DNA of 64,000 bases, from contig NZ_JAFBCV010000015.1 in NCBI RefSeq assembly GCF_016907895.1, positions 1-64,000 of the forward strand. Direction: 5' to 3'. Under the pieces are notes generated by a model. It was not told the origin of the DNA. It saw only the letters and a list, made by a program, of their open reading frames with translations, and made no database searches. Source of the stretch: Shouchella xiaoxiensis (lineage in GTDB: Bacteria > Bacillota > Bacilli > Bacillales > Bacillaceae_D). Shown here one piece after another: positions 34,353-42,089 of the stretch; positions within the stretch are counted from its first letter, which is position 1, and each line of letters starts with the position of its first letter. Position numbers and translations under genes: made by a program.

Positions 34353-34997
34353 TTATTGAATCGGTGCTTTAGGTTGCGGCATCGTTACCGGTTGGCTTTT
34401 AACAGATTGATACGCACTTGTCATTGCTTGTGCATCCGAATCTTTTAGCTGAGGTACTTGATAGTATTGGTGCTTGTTCTGATAAAGGAAAATTTCATAA
34501 GCAAGCTCAATGAAATTAGGTACCGTATCAGCAACAATTCGACGAACAATTGGGTTTGTAATCTCTGAAGCTGCCATTCCCATTAAGGAAGCCTGTCCTT
34601 TAATTAAACCGAGCATGTGGGCAGAGAGTCCTGCTTCTTTTACGTCGGCCATTGAGCGGTTTGGCTTTTTTGGTTGGGAAGGTGTAATGCCAAACTGGAC
34701 ATCGTGCGAAAGCTTCATTTTGTAAACGCCAGTAGATTCACTTGGTTTTTGCCCAGTTGAAAAGGCTTCAGCAAGCACGTTGTACTGACTTTCAATGAAT
34801 GAATACTGACGATCAAGTAAGGCGAGCAATTCTTGATCTTTAATAAACGTTCGAAAAATCATGAACTGATCAAGAACATTTATCATTCCAGCAATGATTT
34901 CGTGGCTATCAAATAAATCATGACCGCCATGATTTATTTTTGGCATGACTTGCTGAGAATTTATTGTCCCTTGCTGCTGCATCCCTTGTTGATTCAT
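34353..34997 (-). CDS. CotF-type spore coat protein
   Basis: 214 residues: a Gln-rich N-terminus (MNQQGMQQQG), a helical coat-F-like domain (about 25-185) with DLFDSHEIIAGMINVLDQF and LIKGQASLMGMAASEITNPIVR, and a Pro/Gln-rich C-terminus. Homologs are mother-cell products assembled into the spore coat. It is a single gene; I could not find a convincing sigma-E or sigma-K promoter in the 190-bp upstream gap, which is shared with divergent amt. Confidence 0.82.
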   Translation of the reverse strand: MNQQGMQQQGTINSQQVMPKINHGGHDLFDSHEIIAGMINVLDQFMIFRTFIKDQELLALLDRQYSFIESQYNVLAEAFSTGQKPSESTGVYKMKLSHDVQFGITPSQPKKPNRSMADVKEAGLSAHMLGLIKGQASLMGMAASEITNPIVRRIVADTVPNFIELAYEIFLYQNKHQYYQVPQLKDSDAQAMTSAYQSVKSQPVTMPQPKAPIQ

Positions 34998-35097
34998 TTA
35001 ATCACGATCCCTTCACGAATAGTAACGGGCTCACAACCCAGAATTAGTGTAGGCATCACTTAGGGAAACTATGCTAGAGAATTTACCCAAAAAACCA

Positions 35098-35114
35098 TGT
35101 CAGATAAACTGACG
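35098..35114 (+). promoter_or_regulatory. TnrA/GlnR box upstream of amt
   Basis: TGTCA-GATAAAC-TGACG matches TGTNA-N7-TNACA with one mismatch and shares TGTCAGATAA with the glnA box. A TATAAT at 35143-35148 predicts a start near 35155, so the box centre is at about -49, the standard TnrA activation position; the -35 region is poor, as expected for an activated promoter. Confidence 0.75.
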
Positions 35115-35187
35115 TATTTATGGAACAATTCCGACATCGGTCTATAATAACCGTTATAGCTAGATATCGTGTGAGGGGGAGACGCAC

Positions 35188-36456
35188 TTGGAAGAAGGAA
35201 TCATCTTAATGGATAATCTGTGGTTAACGGTTGCTGCAATACTCGTTTTACTCATGCAAGGTGGATTTATTTTGTTAGAGGCTGGTTCAACAAGAATGAA
35301 GAACGCCGGGCACATTGCCGGTAAAACGGTGTTTACAGTTGGGATTGCATCACTTGTCTTCTGGGCAGTTGGTTATGGTTTTATTTATGGAGATGGAAAT
35401 CCGATTATTGGTCTTTCTAATTTCTTTTATGGTGATTTTGCAGATGGATATGGGTCTGTTGATTTCTTTTTCCAATTAACGTTTGCAGCGATTGCTTTAA
35501 CGATTGCTTTTGGGGGATTTGCTGAACGTGGTAAATTAGCAGCTTATGCGATCTTTGCCGTTCTATTCTCCGCTTTTGTTTATCCGCTTGTTGCGCATTG
35601 GATTTGGTCTGATGATGGTTGGTTAGCAGGCTTAGGAAAACAAGATTTCGCTGGTTCAACCGTTGTCCATTTAACAGGTGCAATGGCCGCATTAGCAGCG
35701 ACCATTATGCTGAAGCCTCGTTTAGGTAAATACGGTAAAAACGGACAAGTGAATGATTTATCCGGTCATAACCAAGTATTTACGGCGCTAGGTGTGCTAA
35801 TCCTTTGGGTTGGTTGGTTTGGGTTTAATGCTGGATCAACAGGTGGGGTTGCAGATGCATTCTTTGGTTATGTTGCTTTAAATACACAGCTTGCTGCAGG
35901 TGCTGGAACAATTGCTGCTTTATTCTTAGTTTGGGCAATCAATGGCAAAGCTGATGTGCCGACAACATTAAACGGTGCTTTAGCAGGTTTGGTTGCCATT
36001 ACAGCATCTTGTGCGTTTGTAGAACCGTGGGCAGCCGTCGTGATTGGTGTAATTGGTGGACTCATCGTTGTCGTGAGTATGAAAATGTTTGATAAATTAA
36101 AAATTGATGACCCGATTTTTGCTTTAAGCGTGCATGGCATCGCGGGTATTTGGGGGACGTTATCAAACGGACTGTTTGCAACACCAGAGCTTGCTGCTTA
36201 TAACGGAAGTGGAAGCGCCGGACTTTTCTACGGTGGCGGTTTTGAGCAATTAGGCGTTCAAGCATTAAGCGTTGTTGTATGCGCATTGTTCGCTTTTGTT
36301 GCCTCATACTTACTTCTGTTAGTAACAAAAGGTCTTGTTGGTGGCACGCTCCGAGTAACGGAGGAAGAGGAGATTTTAGGTCTTGATATGAGCGAGCATG
36401 GTTCGTATGGTTATCCGGAAAACGTCCAATCATCACATAGTAAAACAGGATCTTGA
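35188..36456 (+). CDS. amt: Ammonium transporter, Amt family
   Basis: 422 residues with 11 predicted membrane helices and Amt signatures: VLLMQGGFILLEAGSTRMKN (helix 1), DFAGSTVVHLTGAMAALAA (pore His region, about 153-171), GWFGFNAGS and DDPIFALSVHGIAGIWGTL with the second pore His (about 305-323). It imports ammonium. Start TTG 35188 after GAGGGGGA; ATG 35209 is a second possibility. There is no glnK (PII) gene beside it. Instead the gene overlaps a GlnD-like nucleotidyltransferase gene. Likely TnrA-activated under nitrogen limitation. Confidence 0.95.
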   Translation: MEEGIILMDNLWLTVAAILVLLMQGGFILLEAGSTRMKNAGHIAGKTVFTVGIASLVFWAVGYGFIYGDGNPIIGLSNFFYGDFADGYGSVDFFFQLTFAAIALTIAFGGFAERGKLAAYAIFAVLFSAFVYPLVAHWIWSDDGWLAGLGKQDFAGSTVVHLTGAMAALAATIMLKPRLGKYGKNGQVNDLSGHNQVFTALGVLILWVGWFGFNAGSTGGVADAFFGYVALNTQLAAGAGTIAALFLVWAINGKADVPTTLNGALAGLVAITASCAFVEPWAAVVIGVIGGLIVVVSMKMFDKLKIDDPIFALSVHGIAGIWGTLSNGLFATPELAAYNGSGSAGLFYGGGFEQLGVQALSVVVCALFAFVASYLLLLVTKGLVGGTLRVTEEEEILGLDMSEHGSYGYPENVQSSHSKTGS

Positions 36457-37355
36457 TGATGGATTTGAATGCAATAAACGATAAGCTTGAACAGCATGAA
36501 CAAAAACGGCTGAATGCCGTAAATCAAGCTGTAAAGCAAACGATTGCGGAGCTAGGGGACATCCCAGCTCCCTTTGCGTTTTTTTTGATGGGTAGTGCAG
36601 GAAGAAAGGAGCAGCTGCATGCGACGGATCAAGATCATGGATTGATCTGTCATTGCAGCGACGATCAGCTCCCATATTTTCGTAAACTTGGACAGCAGAT
36701 CGTTATTCGAATGGAGCAAGCAGGATACGAACGGTGTTCGGGTGGGGTAATGGCCTCAGAAGTAAGATGGTGCAAAACGAATAAACAGTGGGAAGCGCAA
36801 CTATCTGATTGGCTTAATCAGGATACATTCGAACACATCCGCCACTTGCTTACCTTTTTTGATGGTAGGGTCATTTACGGAGAAGCGGCTTATTTAGATG
36901 AGTTAAAAAAAGCGATTTTCATGGCGATTGATGAGAATCCCAGGCTCCTGTCTCGCTTTGCAGAAAACACAGGGAGGGTGCCACTTGCAATGAACATTTT
37001 TGGAAAACTTCTTGTAAAAAAGCATGGGTCAAATCAAGGAACACTTCATATAAAAGAACAGATCTTGTTTCCTTATGTTAATGGCATGCGTTTGCTCGCA
37101 TTGGCGGAGAAAAGGCTTGAATCATCAACACTTGAACGAATGAAAGCTTGCTCAAATCATCTAGACACTACAATGATTAACTCATTTTCTGCGCTACTGG
37201 AAGCGCGGCTGAACTGGCAGACAGAATATCAAGCCTTCGCACACTTAAACCCCAAGTTTCTTTCAAAAGAAGAGCAAAAACAGGTAAAGCAGTGGGTTAT
37301 TGAAGGAAGAAGACTGTACGACCATGTTGAAAAAGTAGTTGATGAACATGTTTAA
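36456..37355 (+). CDS. DUF294/GlnD-like nucleotidyltransferase
   Basis: 299 residues. The N-terminal half is a DUF294 nucleotidyltransferase: MGSAGRKEQLHATDQDHGLI (about 46-65) contains the GS-GR-E and TDQDxGL signature with the catalytic Asp pair. The C-terminal half (about 160-290) is the helical DUF294_C-type domain. The family is related to GlnD uridylyltransferase, but the CBS domains often found in front are missing here. ATG 36456 shares its A with the amt stop (TGATG), so translation is coupled. Target unknown; the operon context suggests ammonium uptake or assimilation. Confidence 0.82.
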   Translation: MMDLNAINDKLEQHEQKRLNAVNQAVKQTIAELGDIPAPFAFFLMGSAGRKEQLHATDQDHGLICHCSDDQLPYFRKLGQQIVIRMEQAGYERCSGGVMASEVRWCKTNKQWEAQLSDWLNQDTFEHIRHLLTFFDGRVIYGEAAYLDELKKAIFMAIDENPRLLSRFAENTGRVPLAMNIFGKLLVKKHGSNQGTLHIKEQILFPYVNGMRLLALAEKRLESSTLERMKACSNHLDTTMINSFSALLEARLNWQTEYQAFAHLNPKFLSKEEQKQVKQWVIEGRRLYDHVEKVVDEHV

Positions 37356-38058
37356 CTTTATGCGTCAGCTCTCAGCACGCTTAACCACAATGGATTCCTC
37401 ATATCAAGCACCAAGCGCAAGCGATATGGCGAGACTTCGCTTTTATCAAAAAGAAGCGCAGCGTGATGTGTTGAATGTCCCGTTTCAAAAGTTGCCAATC
37501 GTTGTGTTTGATTTAGAGACAAGTGGCTTTAACCCTGATCAAGGCGACAGTATTCTTTCGATTGGGGCCGTTAAAGTGACTGGATCTGAGGTTCACGATG
37601 AACACTTTTATCATACAGTGAAGCCGAAGAAGGAACCGAGTCAAGCTATTTTAGATTTAACGGGCTTGACGATGAGAGAGTTAAATCAATCTGCATCGAT
37701 TTCTGAAGTTCTGCTGGCTTTTTATGAATTTGCAAAGTCAGCGACCCTCGTGGCTCACCATGCCGCGCACGAACGAGCGTTTATGCGGCATCTTACCTGG
37801 CAGGAGCTCGGGCGGACGTTTACGCATCGTCTTGTTGATACGTCATTTCTAACTTCGATCACGGCCCAGCATCTGGAACATTTCGAGACGTTGGATGAGT
37901 GGTGCGCCGAATATGAAATTCCGATGAGCCACCGCCATCACGCGCTTGCAGATGCGCGGATGACGGCGAACTTATGGACAAAGCACATTACAATGGCGGA
38001 ACACAGTGGATTTACTTGTTTAGCTGATATCTACAAGGAGCTTGCGACGAGAAAATAG
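37342..38058 (+). CDS. DnaQ-like 3'-5' exonuclease linked to DUF294
   Basis: 238 residues: a helical N-terminal extension (about 1-50), then a DEDDh exonuclease fold with ExoI VFDLETSGF (Asp, Glu), ExoII in VAHHAAHERAF, and ExoIII HRHHALADARMTANL (His, Asp). In ExoII the usual Asp appears to be Glu, which may alter activity. It is not the polymerase III epsilon subunit (PolC carries its own exonuclease in Bacillaceae). It overlaps the DUF294 gene by 14 bp. Such exonucleases are known neighbours of DUF294 proteins in proteobacteria. Start uncertain: ATG 37342 or 37348. Confidence 0.82.
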   Translation: MNMFNFMRQLSARLTTMDSSYQAPSASDMARLRFYQKEAQRDVLNVPFQKLPIVVFDLETSGFNPDQGDSILSIGAVKVTGSEVHDEHFYHTVKPKKEPSQAILDLTGLTMRELNQSASISEVLLAFYEFAKSATLVAHHAAHERAFMRHLTWQELGRTFTHRLVDTSFLTSITAQHLEHFETLDEWCAEYEIPMSHRHHALADARMTANLWTKHITMAEHSGFTCLADIYKELATRK

Positions 38059-38128
38059 GTAGATCTCTGTTTCATTTTTTAAATCAATTCATGCTATGAT
38101 AAGCAGGTATCCGGAAGGAGGAGCACTT

Positions 38129-38419
38129 GTGCTTATTAAAGTAGAAGATTTAATCACGCAAATGGAACGCCAAATAGAGAATCTGCGTCGCTCTGCTGAA
38201 CAGGACGATGTCGCGCGTGCGAAAGAAGCGGCGTTAATCATTGAAAGCTACTGTCAGCTTATTACAGCAAATGCTGGCGAGGTAAAGAAACAAGAGATGC
38301 CTGCTTCCTACGCAGTGCAGCAACCGCTGCCGACACTAACACCGCCAAAGCAGCAGCCGATCGCACCAACAACTGGAAATGACGATGGTGACGACAAGCG
38401 AAATCTGCTTGATTTTTAA
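38129..38419 (+). CDS. ywdI: YwdI family protein (DUF5327)
   Basis: 96 residues, with a coiled-coil-like N-terminal half (VEDLITQMERQIENLRRSAE) and a Pro/Gln-rich middle, then a conserved short C-terminus (KRNLLDF). It matches small YwdI/DUF5327 proteins and sits in the ywd neighbourhood as in B. subtilis. GTG 38129 is chosen because AAGGAGG lies 7 nt upstream. Function unknown. Confidence 0.75.
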   Translation: MLIKVEDLITQMERQIENLRRSAEQDDVARAKEAALIIESYCQLITANAGEVKKQEMPASYAVQQPLPTLTPPKQQPIAPTTGNDDGDDKRNLLDF

Positions 38420-38439
38420 TTAGGGCTGTTCAATTTCAC

Positions 38440-38482
38440 AAAAAGTGTCGAAGATGTTCATTCATCCTTCTGCACTTTTTTA
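38440..38482 (+). terminator. Terminator after ywdI
   Basis: AAAAAGTG plus CGAAGATG pairs with CATCCTTC plus CACTTTTTT with one bulge. Confidence 0.8.
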
Positions 38483-38598
38483 ATTTTTCAACCTACCTTT
38501 CACTTCTCAGAATAGGTGTTTGTTCTAATCTGGTCATTCTCAGGTAGGTGCTGTGAGCTTTTTTACCAAGTACAATTAGTGAAAAGTGATTTTAATAC
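38483..38598. other. Spacer between two terminators
   Basis: 116 bp with no gene. ACCTACCT (near 38492) and AGGTAGGT (near 38543) are complementary across a long loop, but no known motif is recognised. Confidence 0.4.
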
Positions 38599-38657
38599 AA
38601 AAAAGGGCTGTCCCGATCAAGATCTTAATGATGATCTTGATTGGGACAGCCTCTTTC
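38599..38657 (-). terminator. GGCTGTC-family hairpin terminating the GNAT gene
   Basis: GGCTGTCCCGATCAAGATC (38606-38624) pairs with 38633-38651 over 19 bp with one G-U. On the minus strand the stem is followed by T6. Its arms resemble the hairpin at 22115-22174. Confidence 0.85.
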
Positions 38658-38658
38658 C

Positions 38659-39264
38659 TTAGGGGCGCCATTCAACAAACACACCGTTATTATGTGATTC
38701 ATTGTCTTCAACATAATTAGGCTGTACGTGCTTTGCTTGCAGTCCTTGTTTGAACATGAATGTAAGGACGGGGTCAGTTAACTTGCCCGTCTGCACAAGC
38801 TCGACATATTGTTCTGGCGTGTAGGTGTGGGCGACGATGTGGTAACCGGGGATACGACAGACGGTCGCGTAGCGGTCTAGCTTTAAATCACGCACCGTTT
38901 GTTTACGGGCATCATAAAACGCTTTAGCTACACCTTGTTTGCGTACAGAAGGACGGACGCATAGGTCAATTCCATAAAGGGTTTTTCCCGTTGGATCATG
39001 CGTTCCTGCAATCAAGCCATTGTCACTCACTTCTGCCCAAGTGTGGGGCTGATCCGCATGATTGACCAAGAGAGATGTAGCGGAACCGACAACTTCACCA
39101 TTCCATTCTGCTAAGAGAGCGCCTGTCGGAAACGTTTTAACATGGGAAGCAATTTCTTCTTGGCTCCACCAAAGTTCCGGTGGAAAAGGAGGTGGGAAGG
39201 CTTCTTTCTGTACCTGCAACAAGCCATCATAATCTGCAAGAGTATAAGGTCGAATGGTAATCAT
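38659..39264 (-). CDS. GNAT family N-acetyltransferase
   Basis: A 201-residue single-domain GNAT: ITIRPYTLADYDGL at the start, IDLCVRPSVRKQGVAKAFYDARK (about 98-120) with the acyl-CoA loop RKQGVAKA, and a C-terminal extension with CRIPGYH and YVELVQTGKLTDPVLTFMFKQG. PGYH and the TDPVLTFMFKQG block resemble a Bacillus subgroup of carbon-nitrogen-hydrolase-associated acetyltransferases, but the substrate is unknown. ATG 39264, RBS GGAGGTCAG. Monocistronic. Confidence 0.82.
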   Translation of the reverse strand: MITIRPYTLADYDGLLQVQKEAFPPPFPPELWWSQEEIASHVKTFPTGALLAEWNGEVVGSATSLLVNHADQPHTWAEVSDNGLIAGTHDPTGKTLYGIDLCVRPSVRKQGVAKAFYDARKQTVRDLKLDRYATVCRIPGYHIVAHTYTPEQYVELVQTGKLTDPVLTFMFKQGLQAKHVQPNYVEDNESHNNGVFVEWRP

Positions 39265-39384
39265 GAGACTGACCTCCTTCTGGTTACTTTTATAAGTAGG
39301 ATAGCATGTCTGAAATAAGAGAGTCGAATATCTGGTTTTACATATGCTATAGTAGAGGCATTGATGAGAAGAAGGTGAAGAAAA

Positions 39385-39759
39385 ATGGCAAAACTATTTC
39401 TCTTATTAGGTTCCATTATAATGGCTTTAGCCGTCGCAATTGGTGCTTTTGGTGCCCACGGCCTAGAGAGTCGACTAAGTGAACGAATGATGAAGAATTA
39501 TCAAACGGGTGTTCAATATCATATGATTCATGGGTTAGGTTTAGTGGCAACGGCAATTTTAGCAGTGAAGATGGGTGCTAGCGGACTTTTGCAAGGAGCG
39601 GGCTGGGCATTCATCCTCGGAATTGTGCTGTTTTCAGGTAGTCTATACGTTATGGCTTTAACGGGTATCACGAAGCTAGGAGCAATTACGCCGATTGGTG
39701 GACTAGCCTTTATTGTTGGCTGGGTATTACTTGGAATTGCTGCTGTTCGTCATCTCTAA
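39385..39759 (+). CDS. ywdK: DUF423 membrane protein YwdK
   Basis: 124 residues with four membrane helices and the DUF423 signature AIGAFGAHGLESRLSERMMKNYQTGVQYHMIHGLGL (about 18-53). Function unknown; widespread in bacteria. B. subtilis ywdK likewise neighbours gerQ. TATAGT near 39350 is a possible -10 and GAAGGTGA the RBS. Confidence 0.9.
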   Translation: MAKLFLLLGSIIMALAVAIGAFGAHGLESRLSERMMKNYQTGVQYHMIHGLGLVATAILAVKMGASGLLQGAGWAFILGIVLFSGSLYVMALTGITKLGAITPIGGLAFIVGWVLLGIAAVRHL

Positions 39760-39760
39760 T

Positions 39761-39798
39761 GCAAAAAAGCTTGAGCACAATGCTCAAGCTTTTTTTAT
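39761..39798. terminator. Bidirectional terminator between ywdK and gerQ
   Basis: AAAAAAGCTTGAGCA pairs with TGCTCAAGCTTTTTT around a CAA loop. Confidence 0.93.
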
Positions 39799-40316
39799 CG
39801 TGGTGAGTATTGGGACAAGCTTGGTTCAGATCCATAATGATACGTATAATCAATGGGCTCATCAAATGTAACAAAATCCAAATTAACCATTAGCAATAAG
39901 TAATGTTCACCTGTTTCAGGATTTCCTAAAATAATATGGTCGCGGCCGGCTTCTTCTATGCGTCCGCGAAAGACACGGGCGTTCCATTCGCTGTTTCCTT
40001 CAAACGTTTGATGAACGGTAACGAATTTCCCTCTGTTTAAGCGAAGAATGTTCTCGATGAAGGATTGTTCAATCGGCAACATGCTCATATCTGATCCTTG
40101 CACAGATGTAGGTGTTTGTTGCTGAACAAAACCAGGTACGCCATAGTTCTGTGAAGAGAAATAACCTTGTTGTCCCTGAGGCTGCTGTGAATATTGAGGT
40201 TGCTGCATTTGCTGTCCGTAGTTCTGCTCCCCGCTCATTTGTCCATAGCCTTGCATTTGTTGACCGTATCCTTGCTGCTGCCGTCCGTCTTGCCATTGAT
40301 TCGGGTACATGTACAC
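39795..40316 (-). CDS. gerQ: Spore coat protein GerQ
   Basis: 173 residues: a Gln/Gly/Tyr-rich disordered N-terminus (about 1-75) and a conserved C-terminal domain (MLPIEQSFIENILRLNRGKFVTVHQTFEGN ... ARVFRGRIEEAGRDHIILGNPETGEHYLLLMVNLDFVTFDE). GerQ is needed for the localisation and activity of CwlJ during germination and is crosslinked by transglutaminase in the coat. ATG 40316 after AAGGAGAGGTG. It follows cwlJ by 12 bp, so the functional partners share an operon. Confidence 0.94.
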   Translation of the reverse strand: MYMYPNQWQDGRQQQGYGQQMQGYGQMSGEQNYGQQMQQPQYSQQPQGQQGYFSSQNYGVPGFVQQQTPTSVQGSDMSMLPIEQSFIENILRLNRGKFVTVHQTFEGNSEWNARVFRGRIEEAGRDHIILGNPETGEHYLLLMVNLDFVTFDEPIDYTYHYGSEPSLSQYSPR

Positions 40317-40328
40317 CTCTCCTTACAT

Positions 40329-40760
40329 CTAGTAGGTATTAAAAACTTCCTCACATTCTGCTGGCGTTGGTTGATAAAAACAATGCGCTTTGTAGCGTCC
40401 TGTATTCCACTGGCCCCACCACTCTGCTGGACAAGGACCGTCTGGGCGGAAAAACCATAATGAAAACTCAGCTGGATGCAATCGTTCACCGTTTACAACT
40501 CGGCGAGCTAATCGTCTATCTCTTTCACGAGCACGTTGATAAAAATAGCTTTTTTGAACGGCTTCAAATCCTCCTGGTGACTGAAAAGCCATATCAGGGA
40601 TAGAATTTACGTTTGCAAAGTCTAGACATCTGACTCGTGTTCGATTAACCATGACGTTGCCTGCCATTAACATGCCTTCTTCGCCTTCACCCTCAGCTTC
40701 AGCACGCATTAGACGAGCAAGTACATCAATATCACTCGATGATGCTTTAATGACTGCCAT
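40329..40760 (-). CDS. cwlJ: Spore cortex-lytic cell wall hydrolase CwlJ
   Basis: A 143-residue SleB/CwlJ-type hydrolase without signal peptide, as is normal for CwlJ. DIDVLARLMRAEAEGEGEEGM contains the catalytic Glu region, and GNVMVNRTRVRC, FQSPGGFEAVQ and HCFYQPT are family-typical. It degrades cortex peptidoglycan in germination, triggered by Ca-dipicolinate. First gene of the cwlJ-gerQ operon; GGAGGTGG precedes ATG 40760. Mother-cell expression is expected. Confidence 0.95.
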   Translation of the reverse strand: MAVIKASSSDIDVLARLMRAEAEGEGEEGMLMAGNVMVNRTRVRCLDFANVNSIPDMAFQSPGGFEAVQKSYFYQRARERDRRLARRVVNGERLHPAEFSLWFFRPDGPCPAEWWGQWNTGRYKAHCFYQPTPAECEEVFNTY

Positions 40761-40833
40761 TCTTCCACCTCCACAAAGATCGACTGACTATTTACCAAGT
40801 TCGGAAGCGTGTGCAACCACACAGGTTCGTTTA

Positions 40834-40859
40834 ATCATATGAAGAAATAAAGAAGTTAT
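40834..40859 (-). promoter_or_regulatory. Possible sigma-E promoter of cwlJ-gerQ
   Basis: On the minus strand ATA (40859-40857), 15 bp, CATATGAT (40841-40834), near the sigma-E pattern ATA-N16-CATACANT. B. subtilis cwlJ is sigma-E dependent. Confidence 0.35.
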
Positions 40860-40912
40860 GCAAAAAAAAGAATTTAAACAATTTGTTGAAATCAGTTTAA
40901 GTAGTGTGTTAC

Positions 40913-40934
40913 TGTGTATATAGATATAAACACA
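40913..40934 (+). promoter_or_regulatory. GntR-type operator in the ABC operon promoter
   Basis: TGTGTATATAG-ATATAAACACA is a 22-bp palindrome with 9 of 11 matching pairs, 26 bp upstream of the first gene and overlapping a TATAGA-like -10. The operon encodes a YtrA-type GntR regulator, so autoregulation through this site is likely. Confidence 0.6.
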
Positions 40935-40959
40935 TGAACAGTGGAGGTGAGGTGAACAG

Positions 40960-41703
40960 ATGAAAAAGGGCTGGCATTTAATGAAGGTTGAATTAGCGTA
41001 CATGCCATTAAAACGCTGGATCTACTTGCTTGCAACAGCCTGTATAGCAGGGATTTCAATGGGTCTTATCGTGCCAATGCTCCTTGAGAACGCAATGGAA
41101 AGATCACTGCATTTCCTCGTTGGTTTTTTTATGTTCTGTCTTTGGTTTATGTATCCAACCATGGTTATTCGTGGCGATGCCTACCGCACAAAAGATCCTC
41201 ATGCAAAAATGGTCGTGCCAGATATTTATATACTGCTGCAGTTAATGCCGTTGGCGCATAAAGAAAAAGCGTGGAACCGATTATTGAGCATGTTGCTTTT
41301 TGTTCTTCTATTTAATGGATTCGCTTACGCGGTTGCTGCAGTAACGATGATAATTGATGGAACAATCTCGACTATTGGGTTAGAGACGCTCGTTTATTCA
41401 GCAATAGGTTGGCTCCTGTTATCAAGTTTTAGCGGTCTTTTATTTGTTATTTCAGAGCCAGAATCACGCCAATATAGGCATCGGGATATGGGCATTTTTT
41501 TAATGGCATTGTTGCCCTTTATAGCAGTATTTGCTTTAATCGGCTGGTTGACTGATTTATGGTTTTTTGGAATTTTCCTTGAAGGCATTGTGTCGATGCC
41601 TCTTATGACTGTGGTTATTCTCGCTGTTCTTTTGATTGCCGGGGTCCGAGTCAGCATCAAGTACTTGGAACGAACCTTTGCAAAGGTTGATTATTATGTC
41701 TAG
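40960..41703 (+). CDS. ABC transporter-associated membrane protein
   Basis: 247 residues with six membrane helices and a cytoplasmic loop (RGDAYRTKDPHAKMVVPDIYILLQLMPLAHKEKAWNRL, about 68-105). It is probably the permease partner of the first ATPase of this operon, analogous to YtrC/YtrD-type permeases, though similarity is low. GGAGGTGAGGTG precedes ATG 40960. Its 3' end overlaps the GntR gene by 8 bp. First gene of a five-gene operon (permease, regulator, ATPase, ATPase, permease). Confidence 0.7.
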   Translation: MKKGWHLMKVELAYMPLKRWIYLLATACIAGISMGLIVPMLLENAMERSLHFLVGFFMFCLWFMYPTMVIRGDAYRTKDPHAKMVVPDIYILLQLMPLAHKEKAWNRLLSMLLFVLLFNGFAYAVAAVTMIIDGTISTIGLETLVYSAIGWLLLSSFSGLLFVISEPESRQYRHRDMGIFLMALLPFIAVFALIGWLTDLWFFGIFLEGIVSMPLMTVVILAVLLIAGVRVSIKYLERTFAKVDYYV

Positions 41704-42088
41704 TTTACTGCCAATTACAATTGATGATATGAGCAGAACACCAATTTACGACCAAATCGAGGCCCAGATAAAAACATTAATTATCAGTGGGAATTTACCA
41801 CCAGGAACGGCATTGCCATCGATCCGCAAACTAGCAACGTCTCTTTCTTGCAGTGTGATTACAACGAGGCGCTCTTATCAAAACCTTGAACAAAAGGGAT
41901 ACATTAAGACCGTTCAAGGTAAAGGAACCTTTGTGAATGAAATGGCGCAAACTGACCAAACAAAACAAAAAGAAGAGGCAGTAGAGAGCGGACTGAAACA
42001 GGCAATTGAGAGCGGTTTTCGCTACGGCTTTACGACAGAAGAGCTTGAGGCAATGTTTCTCAAACTACTAAGGCAAGGAGGGAACTGA
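41696..42088 (+). CDS. GntR-family regulator, YtrA subfamily
   Basis: 130 residues. The N-terminal winged helix (about 10-80) has the GntR signature YDQIEAQIKTLIISGNLPPGTALPSIRKLATSL ... VQGKGTFV. The short C-terminal tail (about 50 residues, helical) is typical of the YtrA subfamily, which lacks a ligand domain and is usually encoded with ABC transporters that it represses. The longer ORF starts at 41636; ATG 41696 inside the previous gene gives the standard N-terminus. Confidence 0.88.
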   Translation: MSSLLPITIDDMSRTPIYDQIEAQIKTLIISGNLPPGTALPSIRKLATSLSCSVITTRRSYQNLEQKGYIKTVQGKGTFVNEMAQTDQTKQKEEAVESGLKQAIESGFRYGFTTEELEAMFLKLLRQGGN

Positions 42089-42089
42089 G

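Noticed and set aside
37342-38058. DNA polymerase III epsilon subunit (dnaQ) as the call for the exonuclease gene
   Set aside because: Bacillaceae use the exonuclease domain of PolC; the operon with DUF294 and an N-terminal extension point to a different role.
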